Source of the DNA: Austropuccinia psidii
Taxonomy: Eukaryota > Basidiomycota > Pucciniomycetes > Pucciniales > Sphaerophragmiaceae
Assembly (NCBI GenBank): GCA_023105745.1
Contig: JALGQZ010000019.1
Span: 1 to 64,000, forward strand
Reading direction: 5' to 3'
DNA: 64,000 bases
Shown here: piece by piece, positions 1 through 10,857 of the stretch
Layout: every line of letters starts with the position of its first letter
Position numbering within the stretch: the stretch's first letter is position 1
The notes under the pieces: generated by a model
What the model was told of the DNA's origin: nothing
Seen by the model: the letters and a program-made list of their open reading frames with translations, nothing else
Databases searched by the model: none
Position numbers and translations under genes: made by a program

Positions 1-124
1 CCTTTAATGATCATCTGGAGTGAGTCTGCAGAAATGAGTTATTTGAAGTCATTTTAAAAGAACATATCTTTTATTTTATTCTATTCATTTTTTTTGATTT
101 TTTTATGATTTTTGATGATTTTTT
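1..124. other. Left edge, no gene seen
   Basis: This is short A+T-rich DNA leading into the minisatellite. I see no coding region. It may be flanking DNA or the far end of the MULE-1 element, because the OTU-like 3' part present in MULE-2 was not found in this copy. Confidence 0.4.
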
Positions 125-860
125 TGTCATTTTTTTGTCATTTATTTGTCATTTTTTGTCATTTTTTGTCATTTTTTGTCATTTTTTGTCATTTTTTTGT
201 CATTTTTTGTCATTTTTTTGTCATTTTTTGTCATTTTTTGTCATTTTTTGTCATTTTTTGTCATTTTTTGTCATTTTTTTGTCATTTTTTGTCATTTTTT
301 GTCATTTTTTGTCATTTTTTGTCATTTTTTGTCATTTTTTGTCATTTTTTGTCATTTTTTGTCATTTTTTGTCATTTTTTGTCATTTTTTTGTCATTTTT
401 TGTCATTTTTTGTCATTTTTTGTCATTTTTTGTCATTTTTTTGTCATTTTTTGTCATTTTTTGTCATTTTTTGTCATTTTTTGTCATTTTTTGTCATTTT
501 TTGTCATTTTTTGTCATTTTTTGTCATTTTTTGTCATTTTTTGTCATTTTTTGTCATTTTTTGTCATTTTTGTCTTTTTTGTCATTTTTTGTCATTTTTT
601 GTCATTTTTTGTCATTTTTTGTCATTTTTTGTCATTTTTTGTCATTTTTTTTGTCATTTTTTGTCATTTTTTGTCATTTTTTGTCATTTTTTGTCATTTT
701 TTGTCATTTTTTGTCATTTTTTGTCATTTTTTGTCATTTTTTTGTCATTTTTTGTCATTTTTTGTCATTTTTTTTGTCATTTTTTGTCCATTTTTTGTCA
801 TTTTTTGTCATTTTTTGTCATTTTTTGTCATTTTTTGTCATTTTTTGTCATTTTTGTTTT
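125..860. repeat. 10-bp minisatellite (GTCATTTTTT)n
   Basis: I counted about 72 consecutive units of GTCATTTTTT between the GTC at 126 and the GTC at 847. Most are 10 bp and some carry one or two extra T, so the mean spacing is about 10.15 bp. A few units vary (TTTATTTGTC near 140, TGTCTTTTTT at 571, GTCC at 786). Because 10 is not a multiple of 3, all three plus-strand frames stay open and encode the same repeating decapeptide of Phe, Val, Ile, Cys, His, Leu and Ser. Those frames are by-products and not genes. The array lies just beyond the last recognisable MULE-1 exon. Confidence 0.97.
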
Positions 861-979
861 TTCATAAATATTTATAACATCTTAATCCAATTTCCAAGAT
901 ATTTATCTAACTTGGGCCACTTTAGTTTGTAATTTAGCTTGTTTCTTTATATTTTTTGTTTCATTTTTAAATCCTTAGG

Positions 980-2953
980 ATCCTCAATTGCACATCACTT
1001 CAACTTTTTCCTTTTAAACTTGCATTCTAGTGGGTCTTCATAATATTGATCATCCTCTTGACTCTTGGGAATTTGATCAAATGGGACTTTTCCAGTCAGA
1101 ACATCTTGAAAATGTTGAAGAATTGGGGGGTGATTTCTTCCATTGGCCTTGAAAAAAGATCTTCCCCAATATCATCAAATATTTTCTTGGCTTAATTCTT
1201 TCTTTCTTCTTCAACACTTTGATAATCACCTTGAAAACAAGTCTGAGAAAAATATGACAAAGAAAATCAGTTAATAAGGAAAAAAGTAAGAATTTGAGGC
1301 TAAAAAACCCTCACAGGCAAATTAAAATGCCACTGAGGATGGAAGTCTGATATCTCAAGTCTTTTGAGCCTGGAAAATGCCTTTTGGATCTTATGCTTGC
1401 AAGTAATTCCTTGATAATTGTTGTATTTTGTGGTGCATGGTTCAATGGGAGGAAATTTGGTTTTGAAATTTTCAAAGGAAATCTGAAGAGCATAATGAGA
1501 CACCTTGCCATTGAGAGCACAGATGTTTGGAGGAAAATTCTTGACATGGGAAATCACTTATTTGGAGATTCTGTTGATGATTTCAATAAATTGTTTTCTG
1601 AATTCCATGTGGAGAGCCCTGACTACTTCCAGGAGAGTACCAGTGGACTTTTGGAGCCCAAGTTTAACCATGGTATGGGCACCTTCAACTCTGGAGGTGG
1701 AGCCCACACCCAGGTGGCAATAGTGGTTGGTCCAGGCTGGCACATAATACTCCTTTATAGGAAGACGGGTATTTTTCCACTATTGCAGGACTTCAGGAGA
1801 TTTGACTTGCTTTTGAAGCTTCTTCCAGTTGTCTTTTAAAGACATTTCAGTGGATGAATACATAACCTGAGAAATTAATCCCAAAGTCATTAATAAAACA
1901 ATAATAAGAAAAAAATTGAAAAAAAGTGAAAAATAAAAATATATTACTTGATTCCAAAGGCCCATGAAATTTTCAAAATAAGTTACATGACCAATTTTCT
2001 TCATGAAATGAGCAGATACATCTTTATTGATGTGCCAAATTCATAACATGACTTTGGAGTCAGGGAAGAGCTTCTTAAGAGAGTTTTTCAAGGCAAGATC
2101 CCTGTCAATAACAATAACTGGAGGGGGAACAAGATTGGTGTTGTTGAGGACCTTTTCTATGGATTGATTTAATTCCCAAGTATATGAGTGTTTGGTTTCA
2201 TTCTTAATCAAACAAAAAATCCCCAGAAAAGGTTTTATTGGTTGAGCTGAATCCAACAATATGAAAAAGGGGCATTCTGTACTTATTGGTTCTAAAAGTA
2301 CAATCCATAAGAATGACATGAGGAAAGCCATGAAGGAGTTTTATGGCAAGGGGGTGAGTGAAAAACAAGGAGGTAATGTGTCCCTCAGAATCCCTTACAG
2401 AGGACCAAGCAAAATCTTCTTCTTTGAGGGTGTCAATAAGAGAATCAATGGGCCCTCTGCCTTTCAGTTTGTCTTTCTTGATTTTCTTGACTTGGTTGTA
2501 AATGTCTTGAAGGATTACAAGCCTGTCAGACTCCCTCTGGCTGCATAATTGGGCCTGAATTTGCCTTGGCATGAGCAGTGATTCAGAAATTTGAGCATTT
2601 TGGGATGTTTCTTGCTCATTGCATTTCCTGAAAGCAGGATGTGCTATGATATTTTCAGTGGCATCATGGCTATGTTCAGGACTTTTGACTTTAAGAGTCC
2701 AAGTGGTACTCTTGGCATATTTTCTGGCATAAGTTCTAAAAGGACAGTCAAGCTTTCTTGAGGTGACTGTTTTGGAGGGGCTTTTGTTGTCATTTGGGGT
2801 CCCAGACCCGTCACAACCTATTTCAATTTGGTTGTGGGTCATATTGGACCTCAAGGTGAACACAGCATACCCCTGATCCCTGGAAACATTATGCACATGC
2901 TGCCAAAGAAGCTCAAGGGTCTGGAATTCACCTTCAGTGGGGGGTTGCAGCAT
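980..2953 (-). pseudogene. FAR1/MULE-type transposase remnant (MULE-1)
   Basis: This is a DDE transposase of the Mutator/FAR1 class, which cuts and pastes its own element. From the N-terminus it shows a FAR1-like zinc region (IEIGCDGSG, KLDCPFRTY, then PEHSHD) and a first acidic motif VILMDCTFRTNKY. After a frameshift in a T run near 2219-2226 come a second acidic motif VIDRDLALK and WHINK. The third acidic motif is STSRVEGAHTMVK. Introns at 1867-1947 and 1243-1314 have GT/AG ends and join matching frames. In-frame stops occur before IWHINK (near 2038), after SPEVLQ (near 1780) and after NRISK (near 1558), and the last exon (about 980-1242) is also frameshifted. All three acidic residues survive, but the gene cannot make one protein. 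The start at 2953 is the ATG matching the MULE-2 start. Confidence 0.88.
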
Positions 2954-3399
2954 TTTTGAGTGAAAAAGATGTATGAATTTGAAAAAAGGGGAATTTGGGG
3001 ATTTGGAATGGGGTAAGAACCTCTCAAAAGGTGAAAAAGAAGTGTAAAAAGGTATGAAAAATTAAAATATGTGGTTGAGAGTGAAAAAAAGTGGTTTAAT
3101 TGTGGGATTAATGGATGAGGGAAGGTAAAAAATTGGAAATTTAGGGGCTTGAAAGCAGTTTGTTGTGGTGGAAAATGCTGTCTTTGGGGGAAAAAAGAAA
3201 GAAAAGTGTGAAAAGCTTTGAAAACTTGCTTTGTTAATGCTGTTTTTCAAAAAAAGTTTGGGGCCAGGATAATGTGGATTATTTGGGGGGCTGGGAAAAA
3301 AAAACCTGAAAAAATTGGGACTTAGAGGGTTTTTTGGGAATGTTTTGGCCCAATACAGGCATGTTATGTTTCATTTTTGATTAAGAATGGGCCCAGGGC

Positions 3400-3490
3400 A
3401 CCCCTCACGTGTTTTTACCAATTTATGGCCGAAACATGTAAGTTTTTAGTAAAAACACATAAGCTCTTATGTGTTTTCACCAATACCCAA
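3400..3490. repeat. MULE-type terminal motif with palindrome
   Basis: Two 12-bp arms, AAAACACATAAG (3452-3463) and CTTATGTGTTTT (3466-3477), are separated by CT. Next to them is the recurring string TTTTTACCAATTTATGGCC. The same motif recurs near 33810-33870, 34500-34545, 40220-40310, 41155-41235, 41805-41830, 42470-42530 and 48715-48790, at or near ends of other elements. I read it as the terminal inverted repeat of a MULE family. Confidence 0.6.
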
Positions 3491-4017
3491 AAGAAAGGAG
3501 TGAAATTCCTATTTAAGTAAGAAAGGATAAAATTTGATTTTATCTAATTTTTTTTATGATAATTTTAATATAAGAAATATTCAAAATTCTTGTTTTTTAT
3601 ATATTTATATTAAGGACTTATTGAATTGATTAATTATATCCAAATGTTTTTTAAATTATAAATTGATATTTTTTTTTTTGAGAAAAATGATTTTCTTATT
3701 TTTAATTAATTTAATTAATTCAATTTAAAAAAAATTCTTAAAAAAGAAGAAAATTTAACAAATTATAATATTAATAAATTTAAAATTAAATTTAATAAAA
3801 TTAATTTTTTTCATTTTTTTTAATTAATTTAATAAGATTATTTTAATAATAAATTAATTTTTTTCAAAAAAAAATCAAAATCAAAATAATCACATTTTCT
3901 AAATTTTATGGCTTAGAAAACATATTTTGTAAATTAAAAAAAATAATAATTAATTTTTACTATTATTAACTCAAAATTTAATGATTCCTTTAAATATATT
4001 TAAGTTAATCATATATT
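3491..4017. other. A+T-rich spacer, no gene
   Basis: This is nearly featureless A/T sequence between MULE-1 and Harbinger-1, with no ORF of note. The ATT at 4015-4017 is the proposed left target duplication of Harbinger-1. Confidence 0.6.
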
Positions 4018-4045
4018 AGGGGGTGTCAAAGTCACCAAATCCACC
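4018..4045 (+). repeat. Left terminal inverted repeat of Harbinger-1
   Basis: It matches the reverse complement of 20139-20166 at most positions. Both then continue with A+T-rich subterminal DNA carrying short ACCAAATCCC-like motifs. Confidence 0.85.
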
Positions 4046-4189
4046 TTACAATAACATGGAATTTGGAATCCAAATCCCAACACTAAATCCTGCATTTTTT
4101 ATGTGTAAATCACATGGCATTTTAACTGAGTCCCCTGGTATTTTGACCAAATCCCATGCATCTGGGATTTGAGTTTGAAACCTAACCCA

Positions 4190-4370
4190 AATGAGTCCTC
4201 ACAATTCATACCTGTACAACATATTATTCTACACTCCATTTTGGACAATCTGACCGAACAGCTTACTGTCCACTTATACCTCTTCATCCATACAGTAATG
4301 CCTTGTTCCACAGCAAGACACATCAAGTCAGATATGAAGATCACCTCTGGCCTGCCACATCCATCATGTC
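4190..4370 (+). pseudogene. SANT-like gene of Harbinger-1, 5' fragment
   Basis: This is the 5' part of the first Harbinger-1 gene. Joining the sequence before the Gypsy LTR (ending ...CCATCATGTC) to the sequence after the other LTR, minus one 5-bp duplication, gives a continuous frame. That frame aligns with the N-terminal region of the Harbinger-2 gene starting at 55612, including the shared motif AIINWL/CIINWL just downstream. The exact start codon is not clear. Confidence 0.6.
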
Positions 4371-6247
4371 TGTAAGATTTGACTATGAAACTGATGATAA
4401 TATTACTATTACTCAACAGTACTATGTCTGTTCTTATGAAATATAATAAGAAAATATTATTATAGCCACAATTAAATAATTAAAGAATTATTTCTTTCAT
4501 GTGTTAAACACTACCAGTGATTTTAACAGTGAGCAGTAATTGTCTACAATAATCAATTACAAGAAGAATTTAATAATAAAATTATTTTAAGATATAATTA
4601 TCTTTTGCAAGAATAATTGTAAAGATAATTCTTGAAGAAAAACTTAAAGAATTAAAGATAAATGACTCACTTATACTCCAAAGAACTTATTGAAAGATAT
4701 AAGTAGAGAAATTTGACATAGAATTGTGGATTTAAGGGATCAAAATGATTTATAGCAGGATTACAAAAATATATAGTTGGATTATACGATTTCACTTCTT
4801 TCTGATTGATTCTGAAAGAATTAAAACACTTAAGAATAGTTTGACTAATACTTACTTGTTGGTAACAATGATATAAATGGATAATAAGATGATTCTTGGA
4901 AAAAACAGCAAGAGGAGGCCTCTTTTAAGTCAAAAACAGCTCACAGAGGCATGCCATGGAGCAAACTGAAAAACAAGTGAGTGAGAAAGCAATAAACACT
5001 TTTGGATTATTGATTGCATCATCTGTTGTCACATAAGATTGTCATAATTACTTAATTGATGCTTTTACGTGACTACCAACCCCAATATGGTTAAGAATAA
5101 AAGGAGTAACATATTTAAATATTCTTTTATTTCCAAATGATCATTTATTTCTCAAAGTTATCAATGTTATTGGAAATTTCATCACAGGTTGTAATTACTG
5201 TGAATTTTTGAAGATTCAGTGTTTCACATAGAATAGTCAAAAATAGACTGTAAGTAAAACTTTTGATTTTACTAGTAAAGCTATATTTATTTTTGGTTGT
5301 ACCATAGATAATACAATTCTCCATTGTTCCTGAACATTTCAGAGCGATTTATTAAGAACTGTATTTTTCATGAATTTTAGAAGTTTTTACCTCATTTCTA
5401 CATAGAATTGCAAATATCAGTGTTTAACTGGTTGCTATGAGGTAAATCAATGGATAAAAGTAGAAAAAGGGTTTTAATTAATTTTTTAGGGTCTATCTAT
5501 GGAGAGTAATTAAGAATTGACATGGTTGCAGGAGTCTAAGTAGCTGTTTACCTCCTTGGCACGTCAAAATAGCAGGTTATTTGCTATTTTCTTGTGATTT
5601 ACTGTGGTTGTAACATGGTAACCAAGTTCCCAAAGTGTTTTAGCTTACCAATTGGGCCAAGATCAGCCATGGATCCAAGCTTTGGAGCTGTCCATGCCTC
5701 CGAGGCCTCAGAAGTTGGGTAGCCTGGCTTTCTTTGATGTCTTTTGTCCCCCTTGCTTATTTTTCATGTCAAAATAGAAATTTAAGCTTAAATTGAGATA
5801 TCCACTATGGGTGTACCAAAGGTCCATGTAAGAATACCATGATATTGAGTGCCCAAAACATGCATAACACTATTCTCAGTATATATGTAGCATGGTATTT
5901 CTCACATTCCCATTAAATTGCTGTGAAATTAAGAAAAAAAATTTCACGGATCTTTTATGTGGTATTGATGATGTGGTATTGAAGTATTTTCCATATTACC
6001 ACCTCAATGAGTTGATTTGAGCTTATTCACTCTATGGAGCTACCCTAGTTGAATGTTTGTGTAGAATCCAAATATGGCCTTAAATCCATGGATTTACTTA
6101 CTCAATAAAAAGTTATTCATCTTTTCTGAAATAACAAATGATGAATTTTGGATATATGCATGACTTATGAGTTATGCATAATTAAGAATTTATTTTGAAG
6201 ATAATTGTGGCCTATTTGGGTATGTAAGATATACCTCAAGGCTCACA
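4371..6247 (-). repeat. 3' LTR of the complete Gypsy element
   Basis: This 1877-bp copy is similar to 12777-14664 along its whole length. On the coding strand it starts TGTGAGCC and ends CTTACA, with TG...CA termini. A TTAAAAG core followed by GAGGCCTCC (plus-strand 4911-4928) is a possible promoter core, also present in the other complete LTR. Confidence 0.95.
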
Positions 6248-6262
6248 TTCCCTCCCACCCAA
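6248..6262 (-). promoter_or_regulatory. Polypurine tract of the Gypsy element
   Basis: On the coding strand GGGTGGGAGGGAA lies directly before the 3' LTR (TGTGAGCC). A G-rich purine run at this position is the standard primer for plus-strand DNA synthesis. Confidence 0.75.
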
Positions 6263-6389
6263 AAAAAAAATGTACTGCAATTTTATTAATGGTATAAAGA
6301 AGAAAAAGGCCCCAAGGGGGGTGATGTCCACTGTACAACCTCTTTACATTACTCAGATCAAGTAATTTAAAGCATATTTATAGACATAT

Positions 6390-6932
6390 TCAGGCTTGTG
6401 GCCTTCTTTCATGTCTAAATCTCTTTAAGAGTTTATCTGAGTCAGGTATTTCTGATTCTGCCAGCCATTCATCTTCATGGACTGGATTTCTATATCTGAC
6501 AAGATATTCTCTCTGATTCTTACCCCTAAGTCTCCTTTCTTAAATGACTTTCTTTTTCTTTTTGTCTTAATTCTGTTCCACAGGTGGTACAGTTAAAGGA
6601 GTTGGGTTCCTGAAAGGAAAAAATTCTTTGTCAGCTGGTTGATAAGGTTTTATCAAGCTGACTGGAAAAGTGGGGTGTTTATTTTCCAATTCACCACTCA
6701 CATCCACTTGAACTGAATTGGTTCCATGTAAGGCAACAATAACAAAAGGTCCTACATAAGAATCTTTAAGCTTCTTTGCACCTTTGATATTATTAAAATT
6801 CCAGGTTGAAACTGGAACTAAGTCCCCTACTTTGAAGTCTGGTACTTTATGACTTTTGTCCCACTTCTGTTTTGCATAATCAAAAGCGTCATCCATGCTT
6901 TGTTTTGCAAGATGTTTCACTTTATCAAGCAT
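6390..6932 (-). pseudogene. Integrase C-terminus and chromodomain-like tail
   Basis: This is the downstream part of pol. It contains the GDLVPVSTWNFNNIKGAKKL and GPF(V/M) segments typical of Gypsy integrase C-termini, then PVSLIKPY. After an in-frame stop at about 6564-6566 comes REYLVRYRNP...DEWL, which resembles a chromodomain (a YLVRY strand followed by an acidic, Trp-containing segment). The reading frame ends with TGA at 6390-6392. Chromodomains of this class are thought to steer integration towards marked chromatin. A second stop separates this block from the integrase core (near 6961). Confidence 0.85.
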
Positions 6933-6962
6933 TATATTGAAGCTGGAGGCTGTAGGATAAAT

Positions 6963-7865
6963 TTAAATCAAGTCTTTCCTCAGTGTGTCTTCTGGGAGTC
7001 TTGGATTCCATCCTTTTTCTAACATAGCAGGAGTTTGTCCTGTGGAAGAATGGACTGATGTCTTATATGCCAATTCTAATGCAGGTATCAGAGTGCACCA
7101 GTAATGGGTGAAGCCATCTGAGTCTTTGAATTCTAATCCATAAGCACAGAATCTCCTGATCATGTCTGCTAAAGTTTGAATCATTCTCTCTGCTAACCCA
7201 TCTGTTTGAGGATGATATGCTGTATAGAATGATAACTTAGTCCCAAAAAATCTATGAAGATTGGTCCAAAGTGCAAATGTGAACTTGGGATCTCTGTCAC
7301 TTATAATATTCTTAAATAGTCCTGTATGAGAAAGAACTCTACTCCATAGAAGAGCTGTATCCATAGCTGTGTCATCTTTATGGCAGGGTAAGAATATGGG
7401 AGTCTTGCTATATCTGTCTACAATGACTAAACAAGCATTATAACTTTTGTCACCACTTGGAGGAAGTGCTGTGACCCAATCCATTTGAAAAACTTCCAAA
7501 GGGGATTTTGATTCTTGAATATGGATCATAAGTCCAAATTTCTTGCCTGTACTCCTGTTTGCTTTTTGGCATCTGTCACAGGAATGGCAATATTCAATGG
7601 TCTCTTTTCTCCAAGATGGCCACCATGCACAGTTTTTCACTTTTTCAAGTGTTCTGTCCTCTGACAGGTGTCAAGAGTATATGCTATCATGGCATTCATG
7701 AAGAATGGTATTGATAAGCAATCTGCTACATAATGTAATTACACAGGAATGTTTGGTTCTATGGTAAATAATCCCTTCAAACAAGTGAAATCTTCCTTCA
7801 GAATAGGAATTTTTCCAAACTTCATCTAGTGCATTGACTAAGGATGTATCTTTGCAGTCTTTGTC
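6963..7865 (-). pseudogene. Gypsy integrase core
   Basis: The segment holds the zinc-binding region (HECHDS...HLSEDRT and CHSCDRCQKA) and the catalytic triad: Asp in FQMDWVTALP, Asp in IISDRDPKF and Glu in DGLAERMIQTL. Integrase inserts the cDNA into the genome. An in-frame TGA interrupts the zinc region between the two His (near 7670), and TAA closes the frame at 6961-6963. All three catalytic residues are present, but the protein is broken. Confidence 0.92.
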
Positions 7866-8933
7866 TCACAAAGAAGTCAAGATATGGAAATTCTTGTCTT
7901 GCTTATAAGATTCTCTGCCTTCTTCAAAGAATTCAGTCTCAATATCAGTTATGTTAATTCCTTCAATTGGAATCTGTGGTTCAGCTTCCAAAGGTACATA
8001 AGCTGGGTTATCAGGAGTGTTGGCTAATGCCCACCTACTAAGTCCATCAGCATTCTTGTGAATGTTTCCTGCTTTATGAACTATATTCATGTTTCCTCTA
8101 TATTCTTTAATGGCTATTTGCCATCTCAACATATGTCTATTGGGAGTTTTCATGTTAAGAAGTGATTTCACGGCATTACAGTCAGTTATCACTTCAAAAA
8201 CACTGCCATCAAGATAATAGTGTAATTTCTCAAGTTCCCATACAAAACATAAGCACTCCATTCCGCTTGCACCATATCTGGCTTCTGTTGGTTTGATTTG
8301 TATTGAGATGTAACAAACTGGTTCTTCTGTAGGTTTGTCATCAATAATTTGGACTTGATGTAGGGCTTCCCCTAATCCATCTCCACATGCATCAATGTAC
8401 AATTTAAAAGGAATATTCCAGTCAGGCATGAGGAGTAAAGGTGCTTCTGTAAGAGCTTTCTTTATCTTCTCATAAGCTTTAATTCTCTCTTGTGTCATCT
8501 CAAATACAGTCTGTTGATCACAGATTCTATAGAGTGACTTGGCTAGAATTGAAAAGTCTTTCAAGTTCTGTCTATAATAACTAGCAAAACCTAGAAAAGA
8601 CATCATTTCTTTCTTATTCTGGGGTATTGGCTTAAGTAACACTGCTGCTATTTTACTTCTGTCAATACCCAAGCTTAAACCAGAAACAACATGTCCTAAT
8701 TCTTTGAGTTCTTCAAAAACAAAATTGCATTTCTTGAGTGAAATTTTCATATTCACTTCTGCAGCTTTGTCAAGTACTCTTGAAAGTCTTTCAAGGTTCA
8801 AAGACCATGAATCAGAACATATGATAATATCATCAATATAAATGATAAGCCATGCTTCAGATAATTCTGTGGGAAAGATGGTATTCATCATTCTTTGATA
8901 ATGGGATGGAGCATTTTTAATGCCAAATGGCAT
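7866..8933 (-). pseudogene. Gypsy reverse transcriptase (C-terminal half) and RNase H
   Basis: It begins with [16 protein letters not shown] and carries the polymerase motif [11 protein letters not shown], then LGFASYYR and an RNase H domain with Asp (LYIDACGDG), Glu (GMECLC), Asp (VITDCNAV) and [10 protein letters not shown] copies the element RNA and RNase H removes the template. The frame is open for 355 codons but is separated from the RT N-terminus by a frameshift near 8960-8975 and from integrase by a TGA at its end. Confidence 0.93.
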
Positions 8934-8943
8934 TCTAAGATAC

Positions 8944-9894
8944 TCATAAATACCACAGTGAGTGAATTCTAAGTAGTTTCTTAGCTTTAGGCGTCAAAAA
9001 TTTTTGATGAAAGCCTTTCAATGAATCCATTGATGTTATATACTTGGCTTTAAAAAGTTGAGTCAAGGTTTCTTGAATTCTAGGGATTGGATACCTATCT
9101 GGAACTGTGTAGGTATTCAATGCTCTAAAATCTCCAACCACTCTTGACTTATCATTATGCCAAGCAATAATAACAGGTGTTGTCACTTCAACTTCCTCAT
9201 TATGGCCTACTTTCCTTAGTACATCAAGTTGGATTAACTCTTGGATATGTTTTTCCAAGGCTTCTCTAGCTCTGAAACTGGCTGGATAAGATGGTATTCT
9301 AAGTACTGGAGGATATGGTCTGTCAATATTAAGAGTAATATCAACTTCATGTTCTTTTATAGCACCTAATGGTTCATTATCAGAGGCAAATGCACTATTG
9401 TATGTGTATAACATGTCAATAAGTTCATTTCTCATCTTTGGTGACAATGAGGGATTAATTTGTGCTTCAACAAGCTGATTAGACACAAATTTATCTTTAT
9501 AAGTATCCTTAACAGAAGATACTACAGATATTTGTTTTGGCATATTAAAAAAAGCAAATTTCTGTCTCTTGTTATCCCCAATTGTAAGATATCTGTCTTT
9601 ATGGTTATTGATGTCAATACCATAAATATTCAAGTAATCATTTCCAAGAATGATTTTCTGAGATGTGCAATTATCCATCACTACTATCTCTGTCTTCATT
9701 ATTATACTTCCTGCAGGGTGTGGGAATACAATATTAGTGTCCAATATGCCCAAAGGGTACATATTGTTACTGGCACTACTAAATTGTACACCTTCTATTG
9801 GTAATAGGTGGTTTTTCCATCCAGGAAGTATAACTTGGAGATAATCTTTGCCTACACAAGTGCAGAATTCCCCTGTATCCAAATTTACTTTGGC
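8944..9894 (-). pseudogene. Gypsy protease and reverse transcriptase N-terminal half
   Basis: A retropepsin active-site motif VNLDTGEF lies at the start, with IILGNDYL further on (a flap/second-half motif of fungal Gypsy proteases). RT fingers follow: TTPVIIAWHNDKSRVVGDFR, ALNTYTVPDRYPIPRIQETL and SMDSLKGFHQ. An in-frame TAA replaces the codon before AKVNLDTG (near 9895). The RT is cut by a frameshift after LLRI, just before the expected [14 protein letters not shown]. Confidence 0.92.
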
Positions 9895-10857
9895 TTAAAT
9901 ATCATTCATCAGAATTGATGTGATACAAGATGCTCCAGCAGTATAACCCTTACCTCTAGCAGGTTTGTTCTTACACATCCTGGCATCCTGGATATTGATC
10001 AGGTTGTAGAAATCCTCACTGTACTGTGGCAAGTGGGTATGGACTTCTGTGACCTCAAAGAAAGCTGTAATGTTTGCAATGGGATAGTCCTCCACTGGTG
10101 TATCCTCAGAGACTGCAGATTCTTGATCATATTCTTCTTTCTCTTCAGTACACTGAATTCCTTCAATGACTTGAACTTCATTTATTTTTGTCTTTTTGGT
10201 GCAAGTGTTGGCTAAATGTGAAGTGCTTCCACATTTATGACACTTCAAGACAGGTATTTCTGGTCTTCTGTCCTCTCTGGGAATCTTTGAGACCATCTTT
10301 GATTCCATAGGGATTTTAGTCCAAGTTTTACCAATTCTTGTTCTGGTAATGATATCTTCCATTGCATTAATGTAGTCCTCTGTTGAACAGGGTTCCACAC
10401 ATCTGCTTTTGATAGCATGTTCCAGTTCTCCTCCACACTTCCTTAATATTTTCATATTAATCATAGTGTCAGACATATCTGGGTGTAAAGCAGATAATCT
10501 GTCTTTTTGCTTGAAGAACCAAGTAAGTGGTTTATCTTTCTTTGAGTTAAAAATGGCACTTTCAAAAGCATTTTCCATTTTAAACCTCCAAGAATTATTT
10601 GCCCATTTGGTAATCACTTCTTATTTCCACCAAGACCAATCATGTTTCCCATGGTCCATTCTCATCTTTTAATACCATTTCTTTGCAATTCTGGTAAACA
10701 GAAAGTGTAGTTTTCCCACTATGATTTCATCAGATATATTAAGGTCTTCTTGCAACATATCAATAGCTCTGATGAACTAAATATGGCTGTATTCACCTTC
10801 ACCAGAGAATGTTGGCCATTCTTCTAATTTGGGATTATCTCTTGCAGAGATAACATT
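9895..10857 (-). pseudogene. Gypsy capsid and nucleocapsid
   Basis: This is the gag C-terminal half. It includes ITKWANNSWRFKMENAFESA and other capsid-like helices, then one zinc knuckle CHKCGSTSHLANTC (C-X2-C-X4-H-X4-C) that packages element RNA. The upstream part (10620-10857, with LEEWPTFSGEG) contains several in-frame stops. The segment directly precedes the protease and is normally fused to it. Confidence 0.9.

Larger units (their letters stand above)
900..3490 (-). mobile_element. MULE-1, decayed Mutator-like DNA transposon
   Basis: The element runs on the minus strand. Its 5' terminal region lies near 3400-3490, the 5' leader at about 2960-3400 is similar to the leader of MULE-2 (44480-44985), and the transposase remnant follows. 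The 3' limit is uncertain: recognisable homology to MULE-2 stops near 980, and the OTU-like region found in MULE-2 is absent before the minisatellite. Either the 3' end is deleted or the minisatellite has replaced it. Confidence 0.75.

Noticed and set aside
125..860. CRISPR-like or telomere-like array
   Set aside because: Units are directly adjacent with no spacers. The unit is not a known telomere motif, and the host is a eukaryote.
105..932. Three long overlapping plus-strand ORFs of 243-275 codons
   Set aside because: They are the three frames of a 10-bp tandem repeat. All encode the same decapeptide cycle and reflect period, not coding selection.
1384..1839. Plus-strand ORF of 151 codons in the MULE-1 region
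   Set aside because: It is the antisense shadow of the minus-strand transposase exons, which carry recognised motifs.
4099..4416. Minus-strand ORF of 105 codons crossing the LTR border
   Set aside because: It crosses the junction between Harbinger-1 and the Gypsy LTR, so it cannot be an ancestral gene.
9460..9804. Plus-strand ORF of 114 codons
   Set aside because: Antisense shadow of the Gypsy protease/RT region.
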